Shown here one piece after another: positions 47,238-59,074 of a stretch of 64,000 nucleotides of DNA. The DNA lies in NCBI RefSeq assembly GCF_019578655.1, contig NC_063263.1:2666001-2730000 (forward strand), read 5' to 3'. Origin of the DNA: Ricinus communis (Eukaryota > Streptophyta > Magnoliopsida > Malpighiales > Euphorbiaceae). A program made the translations under genes and the position numbers. Numbering within the stretch: position 1 is the first letter of the stretch; every line of letters begins with the position of its first letter. The notes under the pieces are model-generated. The model made no database searches. It had not been told where the DNA came from and saw only the letters and a program-made list of their open reading frames with translations.

Positions 47238-49509
47238 TGTAAACCCATAAATAAAACAGTAATAAATAAATAAACAACCTCTTCTCCCTTACCTCTCTTT
47301 CTTTCTTTTTTCGTCGCTGCTGCCACCTTTCGGCCGCCAGAAACTTCGCTTTTTTCTTCCCTTCCCTTGCTGCTGTCGCCTCCTCCTTCCTCTCTTTTGC
47401 TGCCGACATCGAGCTTGAGGAAAGGAAGCTGCCGTCGTACAACAGTTGTTTGCCACCCTTTTTCTGCAAATTCGATGTTGGAAACAAGGTCCTCGCCGTC
47501 GAAAACCCCCAAGCCAAGCTCCCCCGTCATTTTTCCTTCACCGGCAGCATTGTATAGCCTCGCCAGAGCCAAAAAATTTCAGCCTCGATTCGGTGGCTTC
47601 CGGCAAGTTTCTGGTAAAAACATTTGCATTTTCGGACTCGTCGTAACTCAAATTTGCCGTAGGCGCTTTCGGATTCGAAATCCGACATCATAAGTATCGG
47701 CTTTCGGACGCCGATGTTTTCTGGATGCGCAAAATTTTGGATTCTTGGCTTAGTATAATTTTGTTTGAACCTTAAAAATTATTTTAGGGTTTTAGAAAAT
47801 ATTATTACTATTAATTCTCAATCATAAATAATTTAATTTAATTAGATTTAATTAATTATAATTTAGTTATAAATATTATAAATTAATTAATATGATTAAT
47901 TATTGTTCTATTTTGTGATAGATGTGGTCATATTTGATTAATTTAAATACCAGAATATTTTTGTGGGTTGGTTGTGGAATAAATATTAATGACGGACCGT
48001 TTGTTATTAATTGTGATTTGTAGTGTGTTGCGGAGTCGGAAAAAAATAATGCAGTTTTGGTAGCCCGACTCTCATTAAATAATTAAGGAATATTTGAAGT
48101 GTTTTTAAAAGGTTCTAGACTCGTTATAGGGAGAGTAAACGTCCATATCTTAGGGGTGATTTTGTCGAATTTTTTGTAGAATTTTCGAGTCGGAATTTCT
48201 TAAGCAATCTAATCTATGGGTCTAGGCCTAGAAAAAATTAAAAATATTTTATTAATTGAGTTATTTTCGTAAATAGATAATTTGTTCGTCCAGCCAGCTC
48301 CAACCGAGGTGTAGGAGCAGACTGCAAAGCGCGGTAGAACTGTGAGTTAAAGTCATAAAATCAACCGTTTTAATGTTATGTCTAAATTAAATGCATTGTT
48401 AACTGATTAATAATTATTATGATCATTATTAGCATTATTATTAGTAATTTTATTTGATTAAAAATTAATATGATTATATTAATTTTATTTTCGTTATTAA
48501 CAATATCGCTATTAATATTATTATTATTATTTTATTATCATTATTTATTGTTATTTTAATGTTATTATTATTATTACACATAATTTTCATGTTTGCTATA
48601 CCCAAGGCTATTCAACTTTAATTCTTAATATGTTATTGAATAATTATATGTACTTATGATTTATACTATCTATAATTATTATTGATGTTATGATTCTAAC
48701 TTCAGGATGAAGCGGCAATAGAACATGCCACTTGATGGGTTGCATCAGAACTACGTATACACTGGTATTAAATAGAGACATGTAGTAAAAGAATTTTTTT
48801 TTTAGAATTTGCCCTAATAGTACAACTCTTTGGGCTATGAGAATTTGATCGCCGGAGGAAAGGTCCCTAGTCGAGCGTCGCTCTCTAAATGCTAGTGTTA
48901 TTGAGAATTAAGTGGTCATGCTGGATATAAAGACCCTGGTTGAGTTTTGTTCTCTAGGCGCCAGTCTTATTGTTATAAGAGAGCCGAATGACTAATAAGA
49001 TTGGATTTTAAGATTCTACTGGGGTACTTGTCTTATAAACATTTAAATTGTATTTTTTTGAATCACGGCATATGACACATGTTTTGATATAGTATGATAT
49101 TTTATTCTGATTAAATATATATTTTATTGAGATGGCTGTATTTATTAAGGATTATATAATTTTAACTCATCTCGAGGCTGACAGTCTCAATTTTAATTTT
49201 TCAGGTGATAACTAAGTTCTCTATCATCTTTCTCTTGATAGCCCAACTTTCTTCTCTTTCAGGCCCATTGTAATTAATTTCAACTTTTTGTATTTTGAAC
49301 TATTAAAAGATCTAGACTCTCCACAGCAGTGGTTCCAAAACTTGAACAGTTTATTTTGGTATGTTAAAACTATGGAAAAATATTAAGCGATCATGCTGAT
49401 AGATTGATTTAATTATGTTGTGGTCACTACGCACATCGGCTTGCTACAGTTTTCGGTGGCCTACCCATTTCCTAGCACCAGTCACGGGTCCACAGATTGG
49501 GTCGTGATA
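47238..49509 (+). repeat. 5' LTR of the gypsy element
   Basis: About 2.27 kb, starting TGTAAACCC (as 55911 starts TGTAATAAT) and ending near GGGTCGTGATA before the primer binding site. It aligns with the 3' LTR in two collinear parts (about 47238-47722 and 48285 to about 49185), with the block between them inverted. Two related subunits around 48850-49010 (each with CTCTAGGCG/CTCTAAATG-type words) suggest an old internal duplication. Confidence 0.8.
47723..48275 (+). repeat. LTR block in forward orientation (partner of 56222-56774)
   Basis: It begins GGATGCGCAAAATTTTGG and ends AATTGAGTTATTTTCGTAAA plus a few bases. The same block occurs as its reverse complement in the 3' LTR. Matching landmarks include TTGTGGGTTGGTTGTGG, GACTCTCATTAAATAATTAA and GTAAACGTCCATAT. 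Confidence 0.85.
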
Positions 49510-49513
49510 AAGT

Positions 49514-49529
49514 TGGTATAAGAACCTAG
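49514..49529 (+). promoter_or_regulatory. decayed primer binding site of the gypsy element
   Basis: TGGTATAAGAACCTAG resembles the tRNA-Met site TGGTATCAGAGC with substitutions. It lies just inside the 5' LTR end. Confidence 0.6.
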
Positions 49530-49683
49530 ATTTACATTTTCTTCGACCTAGGTTAGCTTTCTTAACTACTGTGGAGTTAGGATCGAGTTTGTCCTTGCAT
49601 GTTTCGTTAATTCTAGTATATGTGTTATACGTTAAAGAGTCTATTATGGTTTGATATCTTGCTATTTATTTTCAGCCTTTGCT

Positions 49684-50900
49684 ATGCCGAGGACTCCAGC
49701 GATTGGAGCAGCAGCAGCTGCCCAAGAGGCCCAAGATGTGGTTTCCACTCAATCAGCTCCATCAGCGCCAACCCGTGATACCAGGAGGCGAGGTAGGCCT
49801 CGAGCAGCATCCCAACCAGATCAAGTAAGGCTTAGGAGGCATACGATGCTGGTGGAGTCCCAGTTGAAGCATTTGTAGCCGATATGACTAGGATGCAAAA
49901 GGCTTTAGTGTAGTTTTTGGGCTTTTTAGCAGCAGCAAGCTGCCTGGGGTTTAGGGAGCCACAGTAGTAGGTCCGGTATCAGGAATCCGGACGAGGTCCT
50001 CATGTCTGAGTATACTAAGTTGAGGCTTATGGAGTTTGATGGGGTATCTGGGGACCTTTTGGACTTCCTAGACGAGGTTAAGAAGAGGGCATCGAATTTG
50101 CACTATTCAGATAAGAGGACTATCGAGATTGCAGGTTTTTCTCTGAAGGGGGTAGCATCTTAGTGGTTCAGGATTTTTATTTATCCCTTTTTGGATGGTT
50201 TGTCATGGAGACAGTTTAGGGGCAAGTTCGAGGAGTACTTCATCCTTTTCAGTGTAAGGCAGGAGTATAGATAGAGGTTCGAGAGGCTAGTTAAGGGAGA
50301 CCTGTCAGCGGCAGAGTATACTAGGCAATTTGTGCAGCTGAGTAGGTGTGCGTCCTATGCTGTGAGAACTGAGGAGCAGAAGAACAACAAGTATATTTCG
50401 AGACTTGGTCCAGAGTTTGTCTCTTTAGTTCAGTCTAGGAGGAGCAGTTTCTTAAAGGTGACTGATATGACCAGGCAGATAGAGATGAACCTGCAGGGAT
50501 TTGGCTAGGGGACTAATGATGGTAAGAAAAAGAAGATCAAGATTGAGGGTCGGGATAGTGCGCAGCCAGTTGTGCCGTTTTACAGCAGTGGAGGCTACTC
50601 CGGGGGTTTCGACCAGCAGGCCGAGCAAAGAGGCTACCGTATTCACAAGAAGGATAGACACAATCGGAAGGGTAGTAGAGGATTCAGACCAGGGCAGGGC
50701 TTCAGTGGTAGTGGGTAGAGTTTTGGCTACAACAGCTCTAGTTCTAGAGCCAACACGTGTCAGATGTGCGGCAGGTCAATCAAGGACCCTGCCTAGTCTC
50801 CAGTGGAGCCTGTTTCAAGTGTGGCGAGATGGGTCATATGCCTTGAGCATGTACTTGCTACTTCAGTCAACCAGCTTCACCTTAGGGCTTGTCTGCTAGT
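49684..50900 (+). pseudogene. gypsy gag
   Basis: Starts MPRTPAIGAAAAAQEAQDV with a basic RRRGRPR stretch. The gag core follows in another register: LRLMEFDGVSGDLLDFLDEV, AGFSLKGVAS and WF, FRGKFEEYF, EYTRQFVQLSRCA, YISRLGPEF. A zinc-knuckle region is seen at about 50758-50870 (CQMCGRS, then a shifted FKCGEMGHMP-like piece). In-frame stops are mostly TAG where the family has Gln. Confidence 0.8.
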
Positions 50901-51059
50901 GCGACCCGACCAGCTTTTTCTACAGCTCTTGGATATTCTCAGGGTGGATCTCAGTTTGTCGGCCAGTAGGGTCGTAGCTATAGAGGTAGGCCTATGGGAG
51001 GCCGATCATGGGGCAGAGTTCAAAATCAGGCTTCAGGCTCTCAGTAGTTAGGCTATAGG

Positions 51060-51745
51060 CAGGCGAGAGTGTTCACTCTGACCCATCAGGTTGCGCGAGC
51101 CTCTAATGTTGTGGTGTCAAGTATTATTCCTGTTTGTTATTCTAAGGCTAGAGTTTTGTTAGACCCTGGGGTTACCCATTCCTTTGTATCGCCTAGTTTT
51201 GCCTTAAGGTTGGATGTTCAACCGGTTGGACTTCAGGTTCCTATGTCGGTCACAACGTCGTTAAATGACGCCTTAGAGATCGATGTTGTGTTTCCATCAT
51301 CTTCGGTGTCAGTTAAAGTTCGGGATTTGATTGCCAATTTAATTCTGTTGGATGTAATGGATTTTGATATAATTTTAAGAATGGATTGGTTGGCTATGCA
51401 TTATTCCATATTGGACTGCCGAAAAAAGCAAGTAACTTTTCGAATTTCGAGAGACTCGGAGTTTCATTTTAAAGGCGGGCAGGTACCTACTCTATCGAAT
51501 CTCGTGTCAGCCATTACGGCTAGATGGATGCTTCACTGTGGGTGTCAAGATATCTGGCATTAGTCAGGGATACCTCTGCAGAAAAAAGTAGAATTGAGGA
51601 CGTTCAGGTGGTCTGCGAGTTTTTCGATGTATTTCCAGAAGAGCTACCGGGATTGTCGTGTGATAGAGAGATAGAATTCTGCATCAATATGGTACCGGGT
51701 ATGGCACTTATGTCTTTGCCACCCCACCGAATGGCACCAGCCTAG
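51060..51745 (+). pseudogene. gypsy protease
   Basis: A 164-codon open block from 51069. It includes SKARVLLDPGVTHSFVSPSFA, with the active-site pattern D-S-G-A-T-H changed to D-P-G-V-T-H, then DFDIILRMDWLAMHYSILDC, typical of the retropepsin C-terminal half. The linker to RT (VCEFFDVFPEELPGLSCDREIEF) continues in another frame. Confidence 0.85.
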
Positions 51746-51749
51746 TTAA

Positions 51750-52600
51750 AGGAGCAGTTGCACGACTTCCTGAATAAGAGTTTTATCAGACCCAGTACGT
51801 CTCTGTGGGATGCTCCTGTTTTGTTCGTGAAAAAGGATGGTACCTTGTGCCTCTGTATTGACTACCGGTAGTTGAATAAAGCGACGATTCGTAATAAGTA
51901 TCTGCTTTCTCGCATCGATGATCTATTCGATCAGCTTCAAGGAGCTGCATACTACTCCAAGATTGATTTACGATCGAGGTATCACTAGTTGAGGATCCAT
52001 GAGGAAGACATTCCAAGGACGGTGTTCAAGACACGTTATATGGGCATTATGAGTTCTTGGTAATGTCATTTGGACTCACTAATGCTCTTGTAGCCTTCAA
52101 AGGTCTGATGAATCCGGTGTTCAAGATATTCCTGGATCGCTTTATCATTGTATTCATTGATGATATCTTGGTGTACTCCAGAAGCAAAGAGGAGCATGCG
52201 TGGCATCTAAGAATAGTACTTCAAATGTTGAGGGAGCATCGGTTGTACGCTAAGTTCTCCAAGTGTGAGTTTTGATTAGAAAGCATTGCTTTTCTAGGTC
52301 ACGTGTCTAGAGAGGGTATTCAAGTGGACCCCAAGAAAGTGGAGGTGGAGACTAACTAGCAGAAATCAACCACGGTGACAGAGGTTTATAGCTTTCTGGG
52401 TTTGGCAAGCTACTATCATCAATTCATGCACGACTTCTCGAGGATCGCATGGCCTTTGACTAACCTGACTCAGAAGAACATCAGATTCTAGTGGACTAAC
52501 ACCTATGAAAGAAGTTTTAAGAGGCTGAAAGATTGTTTAGCTCTAGTGTTGACCTTACCCTCTAGGACTGGTGGATTCACGGTGTATAGCAATTAAAAAG
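51750..52600 (+). pseudogene. gypsy reverse transcriptase
   Basis: RT blocks in order: [33 protein letters not shown]-stop-[15 protein letters not shown], and [20 protein letters not shown], where the catalytic acidic pair (IDD) is intact. The thumb region FLGHVSREGIQVDPKKV and SFLGLASYY follow. Stops include two TAG codons at Gln positions (51870-51872 and 51988-51990) and one at a Trp position. Confidence 0.88.
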
Positions 52601-52941
52601 GCATGAACAGAATTACCCTACTCATGATTTAGAGATGGCAGCAGTAATCTTTGCCCTAAAAACCTCGAGGCACTATCTTTATGGGGAAATGTGCGAGATA
52701 TATACAGACCATAAGAGTTTGAAGTATATTTTTCAGCAGAAAGAATTGAATTTGAGGCAAGGAGATGGTTGGAACTTTTAAAAGATTATGATTGTAATAT
52801 TCTCTACCATCTAGGTAAAGCGGATGTCGTGGCAGATGCCTTGAGTAGGAAATCAGCAGGCAGTGTTGCTCATATCAGTGCGGAGAAAAGATCTCTGACC
52901 AAAGAGTTGCACGAATTGTGCAACTAAGGGTTGTAGATGGA
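52600..52941 (+). pseudogene. gypsy RNase H region
   Basis: [20 protein letters not shown] and [20 protein letters not shown] are clear RNase H words with the Glu and Asp positions kept. A frameshift after ELNLRQ and a stop follow, then KADVVADALSRKS-like sequence in another register. The region ends at the solo LTR insertion. Confidence 0.8.
52937..52941 (+). other. left target-site duplication (ATGGA)
   Basis: ATGGA immediately before the TG start of the solo LTR. The same five bases follow its CA end at 54378-54382. Confidence 0.75.
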
Positions 52942-54377
52942 TGATAGGCTATTGTGTAGCTATAATCTAAGGCAGTGAACTTATCGATGCAGACTAGCAC
53001 TAACGGTGAGTATCAAGGTCGTATTATCGGGTAAGAGTGATCTTAGAACTAGTATAGTGTCTAATGATATCTAACCCTAACAAAATCAATGAAGTTACTA
53101 CTCTATGATTAAATGTAAACAAGTGGTTAACTAAGTGTCAGACAGATTGAAAGGATTTTGTGAAACAATTAAAGGAAAAAGCAAACTCAAGGGGACTAAG
53201 CTAGTTGGATTTTAGTAGAGATAGAGTTTATATTGATTACCAATTGCAATTACCTATGGATGAATTCTTAACTGAATTCGGTTTCTCTCTCGAGATAACC
53301 GAATTCCTAAACCTAAGAACCTAAAGTTGGAATCTCTTCCTAACGATCGATTATTAGATTAGCATTAAGCTTTAACCCTCCTCTATTAAGCTTTATTAAT
53401 TCTTAATCCGGCTAGTCAATTACCCTTATCTTTAAGTGATCATTAACCATTTCTTGCTATTTAAATTTTCAATTACTAAATGAATTTCTCAATTACATAA
53501 AGCAATCTAAATACCACAACTCACGACGTCTCATGAATAATGTGATTTCTCATTTATAATGAAAGCAAGAAGAGACAAGCATTGATAATTAAAGTCTCAT
53601 AAACATTAAAAACAACCCAACAATATAGGAACCCCAATGGGTTTAACAAATTTAGTTACTTATACTAATAAGCAACATAAAATAAAGAACAAATTCATAA
53701 AAGTAAATTGAAGGCATGTACACCCTTCTTCTTCAAGTTGGATGAAAGACCCTAAATTTCCAATTCCGAATGATGAACCCTAAATTACCTTCTGAATGCT
53801 TCCAAATCTCCTCTTGATCTTCAATTTGATGTTAAAACCAATGTAATTCTTCCTTCAATAGATGAAATGGTCTCCAGATCTCGAGTATTGAAGTTTGGGA
53901 AAAGATGGCTTATGCATGTATGTGTGAGATCAAGTCAGAAAATCAAACCCTAACTCAATAAATCACATATGCATATATAAATCTCTCAACACGGCCCTGG
54001 TCAAGTCCGTGCTGGACCTCCGCATCCCGCAACTTAAGGCTTTTTCCTCGCTGTGCCCTTGCCGGTTCTAAGCCACCACGGGCCATGGTGGCCTTAAAAA
54101 CCATGCCAAAATGGCACTCTTGAGGGTCAAGTGTTGATGGTTCAGCACGGCTAGAGTCCAGGCCGTGCTCAACCTTGGAATGCTAGTCCTTACTCAATTT
54201 TGATGGATTCTAGTCCGTAATGGCGCGTATTTCCCTCGATTACTGATAATGTCCATCGATAATGACCTGAAACATGAAAGGAACCAAAACACCAGTGATT
54301 CTGGCATAAAATAAGATAACTATGCAAAAAAATATAAACAATTGGGCATATAAACATGTATAAATTGATGCGCATCA
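52942..54377. mobile_element. solo LTR inserted in gypsy pol
   Basis: A 1436-bp sequence with TG start (TGATAGGCTATTG) and CA end (GATGCGCATCA), flanked by ATGGA on both sides. Taking it out restores continuity of the gypsy sequence between RNase H and integrase. No coding block and no internal domain are seen, so it is a solo LTR left by recombination between two LTRs. The region 53990-54190 is GC-rich and has inverted words such as CACGGCC and GGCCGTG. The parent family and orientation are not known. Confidence 0.75.
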
Positions 54378-54382
54378 ATGGA
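54378..54382 (+). other. right target-site duplication (ATGGA)
   Basis: Second copy of the five bases found at 52937-52941. Confidence 0.75.
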
Positions 54383-55860
54383 TGTATTAGAATCGGGAGT
54401 ATTGTTGGCACATTTCAAGGTTAGGTCTGTTAGAATCAAGTTAGCTCAGAGTCAAGACCCACAGTTAAGGAAAATCTTGGAAGAAATGTAGCAGGGTCGA
54501 GCTAATGATCTTATTATAGATGATGGCGGTACTTTCAGGATGGGCACTAGGCTGTATTTTCCCCATATGGATAATCTTAGGAAGGAAATTTTAGAAGAGG
54601 CTCACTGTACAGCTTACAGCATGCATCTGGGTTCTACCAAGATGTATCACGATTTGAAAGGAAATTATTAGTGGAATGGAATGAAAAGGAATGTGGCAGA
54701 GTTTGTCTCTAAGTGTCTGACGTGTCAGAAAGTTAAACTAGAGCATCAAAAGCCGTCTGGGCTATTGCAACCGCTTCCCATATCATAGTGGAAATGGAAA
54801 AGGATTACTATGGATTTTATTTTGGGTTTTACCTAAGACTTCAGCTGGTTATGAAACTATTTGGGTAATTGTGGACCGATTGACTAAGTCAGCGCACTTT
54901 CATCCTATGAAGACTATTATTTTGTGGCTAAGTATGCACGAGTGTATTTGGAGAGAATTATCAGTCTTCACGGCGTTCCTATTTCTATAGTGTCTAACAG
55001 GGGACCGCAGTTCACTTTGAGGTTTTAGAGAAAGCTACAAAAAGAGCTTGGTACTAGATTGAACTTCAGCACAACCTTTCACACCCAGATTGATAGATAG
55101 TCGGAGAGGACAATTCAGACCTTAGAGGATATGTTTTGAATGTGCGTGATAGACTTTGGTGGTCAGTGGGATTAGTACCTACCATTGATTGAATTCGCTT
55201 ATAACAACAACTATCAGGCAAGCATCAAGATGGACCCTTATGAGGCATTGTACGGTCAGAAGTGCAGATCTCCTGTATATTGGGAAGAAGTTGGCGAATG
55301 AAAGTTAGCAGGACTAGAGTTGGTTCAGGTCACTTTAGAGAAGATTTCTATTATCCGCAAGCGGCTGAAGATAGCTTTCAATAGGCAGAAGAGTTATACG
55401 GACCCGAAGCGAAAACACGTGAAGTTCAGTATTGGGGAGTATGTGTTCTTGAAGGTGTTCCTTATGCATGGTGTGATGCAGTTTGGCAAGAAAGGCAAGT
55501 TGGCCCCTCGTTATGTAGGACCCTGTGAGATTATTGACAAGATTGGAGAGGTAGCATACAAGTTGGACTTGCTACCGAATTTCTCACATGTAGATATGGT
55601 ATTTCATATATCCATGTTGGGAAAGTACATTTTGGATCCTTCACACGTATTGTAGCCTCAATATGTGGAACTAAGAAGGCTTGACATACGAGGAGCAGCC
55701 GGTTATGATTGTGGATACTCAAGTTCACCAAGTACACTCTAAGGTTATACCGATGATTAAGGTGTTGTGGCAGGACCATTTGTCAGAAGAGTGTACCTAG
55801 GAAATCGAGTAGGAGATAAGGAACCTTTACCCTCATTTGTTTCAATCTTGAGGTAAGCCT
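54383..55860 (+). pseudogene. gypsy integrase and chromodomain-like end
   Basis: The sequence resumes after the solo LTR with LLAHFKVRSV and LAQSQDPQLRKILEEM, then the H2C2 zinc region ([31 protein letters not shown]). Core pieces follow ([54 protein letters not shown]), then an open block at 55320-55655 (GEYVFLKV, KLAPRYVGPCEIIDKIGEVAYKLDLP-type). The last part (VIPMIKVLWQDH...YPHLF) resembles a chromodomain. The expected SD in the core reads SNRG, so a catalytic Asp is lost. Confidence 0.85.
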
Positions 55861-55896
55861 TACTGCTTTTAAAATTTGAAAATGAATTTTTTTTCT

Positions 55897-55910
55897 AAAG
55901 AGGGGTAGAA
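55897..55910 (+). promoter_or_regulatory. polypurine tract of the gypsy element
   Basis: AAAGAGGGGTAGAA lies directly before TGTAATAAT, the 3' LTR start. Position and purine content fit the plus-strand primer. Confidence 0.65.
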
Positions 55911-57690
55911 TGTAATAATAAAAATAATAAAAAAATAAAAACAAAATAAAAATAAATATAACAACATTTTCTTCCTCCCTTCCTCCCCTCCCTCACCTCC
56001 CTTTCCACAATCCGACACTTGAAACAAGCTCCCTGCCATCGAAAACCCCCAAGCCAAGCTCTCCCGTCGTTCGCCAGCAGCATTGTATAGCTTCGCTGGA
56101 GTCGAGACTTTTTAGCCTCGATCCGGTGGCTTCCAGCGAGTTTCCAGAAAAAACATTTACATTTTCGGACTCTCTACAACTCAAATTTCACGTAGGCACT
56201 TTCGAATTTGAAATCCGAAACCTATTCATGAAAATAACTCAATTAATAAGATATTTTTAATTTTTCCTAAGTCTAGACTCCTAAATTAGATTGCCTAAGA
56301 AATTTGGATTTGGAAATTCTACCGAAAATTCGTCAGAACTTCTCCTAAAATATGGACGTTTACCCCCGTATAACGAGTCCAGAACTAGCTAGAAACACTT
56401 CAAGTTTTTCACAATTATTTAACGGGAGTCGGGCCACCAAAACTGAATTATTTTTTCCTGACTCCGCAACATACCACAAGTCATAATTAATAACAGACGA
56501 TCCGTCATTAATATTTATTCTATAACCAACCCACAAAAATTTTCTAGTATTTAAACTAATCAAACACGACAACATCTATCACAAAACAGAACAATAATTA
56601 ATCATACTAATTGATTTATAATATTTATAATAAAATTATAATTAATTAAATCTAATTAAATTAAATTATTTATGATTAAGAACTAATAGAAATTATATTC
56701 TCTAAAATTTAAAAATAACTTTTAAGATCCAAACAAAATTATATCGAGCTGAGAATCCAAAATTTTGTGCGTCCGCAAAGCACCAGGATCCGTCTATCCA
56801 GCCAGCTCCACCCAAAGCGTAGGAACAAACTGTGGAGCGCTGTAGAACTGTGAGTTAAAGTGATATAATCAACTGCTTTTATGTCATGTCTAAATTAAAT
56901 ATTTTGTTAATTGATTAATAATTATTATGATCATTATTAACATTATTGTTAGTAATTTTATTTGATTAAAAATTAATATGATTATTATTATTAAGTTTAT
57001 TTTCATTATTAACAATATCATTATTAATATTATTATCACTATTTTGCTATTATATTATTATTATTATTACACATAATTTTTATATCTGCTATACTCGAGG
57101 CTATTCAACTTTAATTCTTAATATGTTATTGAATAATTATGTTTACTTGTGATTTATACTATCTATAATTATTATTGATGCTATGATTGTAACTTCAGGA
57201 TAAGGCGGTAGTAGAACATCTCACCTAATGGATTGCATCAGGACCGCGTGCGCATTAGTATTAAACAAAGACGGATAGTAAAAGAATTTTTTTTTTTGGA
57301 CTTGCCCTGGTCGAGTACAATTCTCTAGGCTATGAGAATTTCATCGCCGGAGGAAAGATCCATGGTCGAGCGTTGCTCTCTAAGTGCCGGCTTTATTGGG
57401 AATTAAGTGATCAGGCTGAATGTAAGGGACCTGGTCAAGTTTTGCTCTCTATGCACCAGTTTTATTAGAATAAGAGAGCCGAATGACTAATAGAATTAAA
57501 GTTTAGGATTCTATTGGGGTACTTGTCCCATAAACGTTTAAATTGTATTTTTCTGAATTATGGCATATGACACATATTTTGATATAATATGATATTTTAT
57601 TCTAATTAAATAAATACTTTATTGAGATAGTTGTATTTATTTTAAGATCATATGATTTTAACTCAGTCTCGAGGCTGACAGTCTCAATTA
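55911..57690 (+). repeat. 3' LTR of the gypsy element, truncated and rearranged
   Basis: It matches the 5' LTR from its start to about 56220 and again from about 56797 to 57690. The block between (56222-56774) is reverse-complemented. The last ~320 bp of LTR, including the end near the primer site, are missing after TCTCAATTATTA. The right target duplication is therefore lost. Confidence 0.8.
56222..56774 (-). repeat. LTR block in inverted orientation (partner of 47723-48275)
   Basis: It begins with a word complementary to AATTGAGTTATTTTCGTAAA and ends GAATCCAAAATTTTGTGCG, complementary to the start of the 5' LTR block. The intervening order is fully reversed, for example CCACAAAAATTTTCTAGTA and CGGGAGTCGGGCC. 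Both blocks span about 553 bp. Confidence 0.85.
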
Positions 57691-58852
57691 TTATAAGTGA
57701 TCTTAAAAAAATATCTTAAGTTTAAATATGACAATTAACACGTATAATTAGATATATAACTATTATCTTATATAATATTATAAATTAATTACTATGTATC
57801 AATTATGTATCAATCATTTACTGTGTAAGAATAAAACAATCTTAGAAAAATTAACAATATAAATTATGTTAAATAGTATTGTGGAGCTAGACCAATTATC
57901 AAAGTTATAATATAATTTACTATAAATTGCAATTGTAATCATAAATATATTATTTTATAGTTATATGTTATTATTATTAAGACATTAAATATAAACTTTA
58001 GATTACTTGCTTATAAAATATTTATTAATTTATCGAGTTTATTAGACATAAATTTTAAATTAATTACTTATAAAATATAAAACATAATCATTACTTATAA
58101 AAAATCTATATATTATTAATATCAATTTTATTAATTATAAAATATATATTAATTAATTTTTACTGATGGACTTTTAATATATTAATATATTTGTTGGGCC
58201 TACTATAACTTTTACCCTAGTATCATTAAAATGAAGTCTAGAGACAGGAAGACCATGATGTTTGGTTAATTAACTAATTGAATAATTTAATTAATTAATT
58301 AACTTATTAAATTAGTTAAATTTTGAATGTAACGGTTAGCAAAGAGGTTAGTATATCGTGACAAAAAAAATAGTGATGTAAGTTATCATGGAAAAAGGAA
58401 CTACTTTGCACTCTAATATTTTAACTAAATAAAATAATAACACTCTAAAAGCAAGTATATTTTTAAAAAAAGTGAAACTTAAAAATTCCTATAAAAGTCA
58501 AACTGTCAAAAGAGCAACAATAATTATCAATAACACTCGGCAAAAATTAAAGACAATTAAAATAATTTTTCTCAGAAAATATTACTAAAAACTTTAGTTT
58601 TTCATTAGACTATTATTTAATCAATGCAATTCTCATATAAATTTAATACAAGTTTTCTTCAATTTATTTATTTACATTTAATCAATAATTAATTTCTATG
58701 GTATTGTTTGAGATTGTCAAGAGAATTTAAAAATTCACAGATTTTTTGATTAGAAAGTCAGTTAAACATAATTAATTACAATCGATTTGTGTACTTATAT
58801 ATGTGGCACGCTCGCCTTTATTTTTCTTTAAATATTTTTTGGCATATGCTAG

Positions 58853-59074
58853 ATGGGAACAGTTCTTGTAGCATCTAAAGTAAAAAAGTATATTGAAAAA
58901 GACATTGTTAGATATTAGGATGCCAGAATCACCGCTCACACTACTTATGAAGTATATTATGAAAGTTTTGTTCCTCATATTGTAAAAGAAATTGAAAGAG
59001 CATTGAGGCCTCAAGATGAGCAACAACATGAGGCATTAGTATCTCCAAGAGAGAATGCTGTTATTGGGAAATAA
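58853..59074 (+). pseudogene. unrecognised 74-codon frame with one internal stop
   Basis: Starts MGTVLVASKVKKYIEKDIVRY, then a TAG at codon 23, then DARITAHTTYEVYYESFVPH, a Lys/Glu-rich helix and a stop at 59072-59074. The composition is protein-like and rich in charged residues, unlike random AT-rich sequence. I do not recognise a family. The stretch 59090-59340 after it is also of balanced composition and may belong to the same decayed locus. Confidence 0.3.

Larger units (their letters stand above)
47238..57690 (+). mobile_element. Ty3/gypsy retrotransposon (probable chromovirus), decayed
   Basis: Element in plus orientation: 5' LTR (47238-49509), decayed primer binding site (49514-49529), gag, protease, RT, RNase H, integrase, a chromodomain-like end, polypurine tract, and a truncated 3' LTR (55911-57690). 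The RT-RNase H-integrase order identifies Ty3/gypsy. The C-terminal VIPMIKVLWQDH and YPHLF words suggest a Tekay/Del-type chromovirus. Pol is split by a solo LTR at 52942-54377, and stops are frequent. Confidence 0.88.

Noticed and set aside
47050..47693. overlapping open frames of 66-155 codons on both strands
   Set aside because: They fall in the gypsy 5' LTR and its flank, and the frames follow CT-rich LTR sequence. No conserved protein is seen.
54190..54411. 73-codon minus-strand frame across the right edge of the solo LTR
   Set aside because: It crosses the inferred insertion junction and has no recognisable domain.
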